NCBI GenBank assembly: GCA_012517645.1
Contig: JAAYUR010000075.1
Coordinates: 1-15,368 of the forward strand
Direction: 5' to 3'
DNA length: 15,368 nucleotides
DNA from: Treponema sp.
Lineage (GTDB): Bacteria; Spirochaetota; Spirochaetia; Treponematales; UBA12059
Position 1 is the stretch's first letter. Each line of letters begins with the position of its first letter. A program made the position numbers and the translations under genes. The notes under the pieces were generated by a model, which was given only the letters and a program-made list of their open reading frames with translations, was not told the DNA's origin and searched no databases. Positions 13,458 through 15,368 of the stretch are shown piece after piece.

Positions 13458-13561
13458 GACAGGATGGACAGGATAGAACTCGGATGAACAGGATAATTAT
13501 ATATATTAATTATATTTATTCCCTATCCTGTTCATCTGTTCTTCATCTTGTTGATCCTGTC
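13458..13561. repeat. 104-bp palindromic element built of ACAGGAT-type units
   Basis: Two 38-base arms (13458-13495 and 13524-13561) are inverted copies at 29 of 38 positions, with a perfect inner 13-mer GATGAACAGGATA/TATCCTGTTCATC and matching outer GACAGGAT/ATCCTGTC. The left arm itself carries three tandem-like units (GACAGGAT, GGACAGGATA, GAACAGGATA). The 28-base loop is almost pure A/T. It lies between the M23 peptidase stop and the outer-membrane protein promoter. It looks like an intergenic palindromic repeat of REP/REPIN character and could double as a bidirectional terminator. No transposase is nearby. Confidence 0.75.
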
Positions 13562-13590
13562 GTTCCTATGGTTCCAAGTCCTGGAAGGGG

Positions 13591-14757
13591 TCAAAGCGAC
13601 AGCACCAGGTCCCGGAGCTCCCAGCAGTCCAGGGCCCGGTCCTCGGAGGCCCGGTATATTTCCAGGTGAAGGTGACCGCCGTGGCCCCGCTTGCGGGCGT
13701 TCGTGCCGGTGTTCCCGCCCCGGCCCAGGACCTCCCCGGCCTCCACCCATTGCCCGGGCCGGACGGAGACGTCGTGCATATGGAAATACGTGTAGTACCG
13801 CCGGGTCCCGGGGTCGTAAATGACCGCCCCGTTCCCGGCCCGGGGCGTAAGTCCCCCCCGGCGGTACTTGGCGGCCCCCTCGCCCCCGACCCAGTCGTCC
13901 GCGGCGGCCACCACGAGGCCGGGGCTCATGGACCGGATCGCAGGGCCCTTCTCCGCGCTTCCCCGCTCCCCCTCGCCTAGAAAGAAGATATCCAGGGCGT
14001 GGCGATGGGTTTTCTTGAGATCCTCCGCGGAGGCGATCCACCTCTGTCCCCGGGGAACGGGGGCGTGAAGGGCGGCCTCGTCGGGCGGGGAGCCGCGGGA
14101 AACCCGGGCCGGGGCGCCGGCGCTTCCGTCCTCGGAGCCCTCGGGCGGCCGACGCAGAGCATTCCGGACCGCGTGGATTTCACCCAGGACGGCTTCCAGC
14201 CGGGCTCCCGCGGCGTTGGAGCCGGGCAGGGCCCGGGCGATGGGCTTGTAGGCTCGGGCGAAGGTATCGGAGCCCTCCGCGGACAGGCGGATGTCGTCCA
14301 CATAATCGTCCGGGGATGTCCGGGCAAGAATGAAGGCCGAGGAAGGCAGAATGGAGGCCAGTTCCCGCTCGGTGATGGCCCCGTCCGCAGCGGCGAGGCG
14401 GGCCCAGGCCCGTCCCGCCGTGGCCGCTTCCTCCAAGGAACGTCCCCGGAGGGCGTCGAGCCTAAGGGCCCGAGCCGCGGCATCGAGATTTCCGACGGGG
14501 TCGATAATCCGGGAGGTGCGGAAGACGGCGGGCCGGGCGGGAATCTCTCCGGCGGCCGGAGAGGCCGCGTCGAGGCGGGAAGCGGCCGGACCGGACGGGA
14601 CGCTCCGGCGGGATTCGGGGACGGCCGAAACCGCTCGAAGTCCCGGGGAGGCGGAGGACAGCACCAGGGCTCCCTCTATGAGCAGCAACAGGGAAGATAC
14701 GACGACCAGGGCTCGGGCGCGGCGGTCCGCGGCGTCCGGGGCGGGGCTCGGATTCAT
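13591..14757 (-). CDS. membrane-anchored M23 (LytM-like) metallopeptidase
   Basis: A 388-residue protein likely to cut or regulate peptidoglycan. A short cytosolic N-terminus is followed by one hydrophobic helix (about 16-36), then a Pro/Ala-rich linker, a helical middle region (about 90-220) and the M23 domain from about 245. The domain has the second zinc motif HLH at 362-364 (in HGGHLHLEIY), GNGAVIYDP, YFHMHDVSVRPGQWVEAGEVLG and GNTG. The first zinc motif is odd: in THRHALDIFF the spacing is His251-x4-Asp256 or His253-x2-Asp256 rather than the usual H-x3-D, so the metal site may be rearranged or degenerate. Its ATG overlaps the stop of the DnaQ-like gene as ATGA and it lacks a well-placed Shine-Dalgarno, so translation is probably coupled. 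The ACAGGAT palindrome follows 30 bases behind. Confidence 0.87.
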   Translation of the reverse strand: MNPSPAPDAADRRARALVVVSSLLLLIEGALVLSSASPGLRAVSAVPESRRSVPSGPAASRLDAASPAAGEIPARPAVFRTSRIIDPVGNLDAAARALRLDALRGRSLEEAATAGRAWARLAAADGAITERELASILPSSAFILARTSPDDYVDDIRLSAEGSDTFARAYKPIARALPGSNAAGARLEAVLGEIHAVRNALRRPPEGSEDGSAGAPARVSRGSPPDEAALHAPVPRGQRWIASAEDLKKTHRHALDIFFLGEGERGSAEKGPAIRSMSPGLVVAAADDWVGGEGAAKYRRGGLTPRAGNGAVIYDPGTRRYYTYFHMHDVSVRPGQWVEAGEVLGRGGNTGTNARKRGHGGHLHLEIYRASEDRALDCWELRDLVLSL

Positions 14758-15338
14758 GGCGCCGGATTGCTCTCCCTTCGGGGTCCTTCGGATGAGGCCG
14801 GGGCGGCTTGTACGCAGAGGGCCAGGAGGCGGGCGCAGGTGCGGGCGTCGTCGCAGGCCCGGTGGGCGTTGCCGGGGGCCAGGCCGAAGGAGCGGGCCAG
14901 GCTCTGGAGGGCGTAGGAGGGCAGGCCGGGGAAGGCCTCCCGGGCGAGGTCCCGGGTGTCCGCCACGGGGTTGGGCGGGACAGTCCGGCCCGGCCGCTCC
15001 GCCGCGGCCCGGAGGAAGCCCAGGTCGAAGGAGGCGTTGTGGGCCACGATCACCGAGTCCCCCAGGAAGGCCAAAAGCTCCGGAAGGGCAGCCTCCACGG
15101 GCCGGGTGTCCCTCACCATTTCGTCCGAGATCCCGCTGACCCGGGAAGCCTCCGGCCGGATCGGAATACCCGGGTTGACCAGGAGGTCCAGGCTGGCGAT
15201 TTCGGTACCCGAGGCGGAAAGCCGCACGGCCCCGATCTCGCAGATCCGGTCCACCCGGGAGTCCAGTCCGGTGGTCTCGAAGTCCAGGACCGTGAAGGTC
15301 GTCCTTCCCCAGAGCTCCCGGACACGGGCCAGGCTCAT
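14754..15338 (-). CDS. DnaQ-like DEDDh 3'-5' exonuclease
   Basis: A 194-residue exonuclease domain of the DnaQ/epsilon family, which removes nucleotides from 3' ends for proofreading, repair or RNA trimming. All three motifs are present: Exo I FTVLDFETTGLD with Asp19 and Glu21, Exo II VIVAHNASFDLGFL with Asp105, and Exo III AHRACDDA with His159 and Asp164 (DEDDh type). The length fits a stand-alone exonuclease or an epsilon subunit without a long C-terminal polymerase-binding tail; which it is cannot be told from here. The frame remains open from the ATG at 15338 to the window edge (15368), and only a seven-G run precedes the ATG, so an earlier start is possible. It is followed by the M23 gene with a four-base overlap. 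Confidence 0.88.
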   Translation of the reverse strand: MSLARVRELWGRTTFTVLDFETTGLDSRVDRICEIGAVRLSASGTEIASLDLLVNPGIPIRPEASRVSGISDEMVRDTRPVEAALPELLAFLGDSVIVAHNASFDLGFLRAAAERPGRTVPPNPVADTRDLAREAFPGLPSYALQSLARSFGLAPGNAHRACDDARTCARLLALCVQAAPASSEGPRRESNPAP

Positions 15339-15368
15339 GCCCCCCCGGTTCGATGAAGGGCGCTCCGA

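Noticed and set aside
13458..13561. CRISPR-like array
   Set aside because: The repeated units are only 7-10 bases, irregularly spaced and arranged as an inverted repeat, with no spacers and no cas gene.
13999..14916. 305-codon plus-strand frame opposite the M23 peptidase and exonuclease
   Set aside because: Glycine/arginine-rich antisense shadow of two genes with clear motifs.

Overview
The window is a GC-rich, densely coded bacterial chromosome segment with eleven confident protein genes, one tRNA and two notable repeat regions. The gene types and architectures (long-form cofactor-independent phosphoglycerate mutase, UDPGP-family uridylyltransferase beside a Glk-type glucokinase, a Treponema-like Lon, a signal-peptide outer-membrane protein) suggest a free-living or host-associated spirochaete. 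This placement is inference from protein character; no marker here proves it.

Layout. Positions 1-1578 (+) hold the 3' part of gpmI and, one base later, a CYTH-domain protein. A convergent minus-strand gene (1633-3189) fuses a DJ-1/PfpI-like domain to a GT-A-like glycosyltransferase domain. Positions 3190-3809 lack a confident gene; they hold one doubtful small ORF, a hairpin-rich GC stretch and a long terminator-like stem behind tRNA-Val(UAC), which has its own near-consensus promoter. On the plus strand follow a PfkB-family sugar or nucleoside kinase (4063-5022), lon (5146-7494) and, 10 bases after lon, a stand-alone molybdopterin oxidoreductase (7505-9622).

From 9644 to the end everything reads on the minus strand. 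Glucokinase (glk) and a UDPGP-family nucleotidyltransferase form a two-gene sugar-activation operon whose promoter sits so close to glk that the message is probably leaderless. Upstream of it is a secreted, probably beta-barrel outer-membrane protein whose middle third has sharply lower GC than its flanks, with a clear terminator behind it. A 104-bp AT-looped palindrome built of ACAGGAT-type units separates this gene from a membrane-anchored M23 peptidase, which overlaps a DnaQ-like 3'-5' exonuclease by ATGA.

Functionally the window mixes central sugar metabolism (glk, uridylyltransferase, gpmI, PfkB kinase), protein quality control (lon), cell-envelope functions (outer-membrane protein, M23 peptidase) and DNA proofreading or repair (DnaQ-like). 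No CRISPR array, insertion sequence, transposase or phage gene was seen. The most unusual items are the DJ-1/glycosyltransferase fusion, the compositional mosaic inside the outer-membrane protein gene, the inverted copy of the tRNA 3' end behind its terminator, and the ACAGGAT palindrome.
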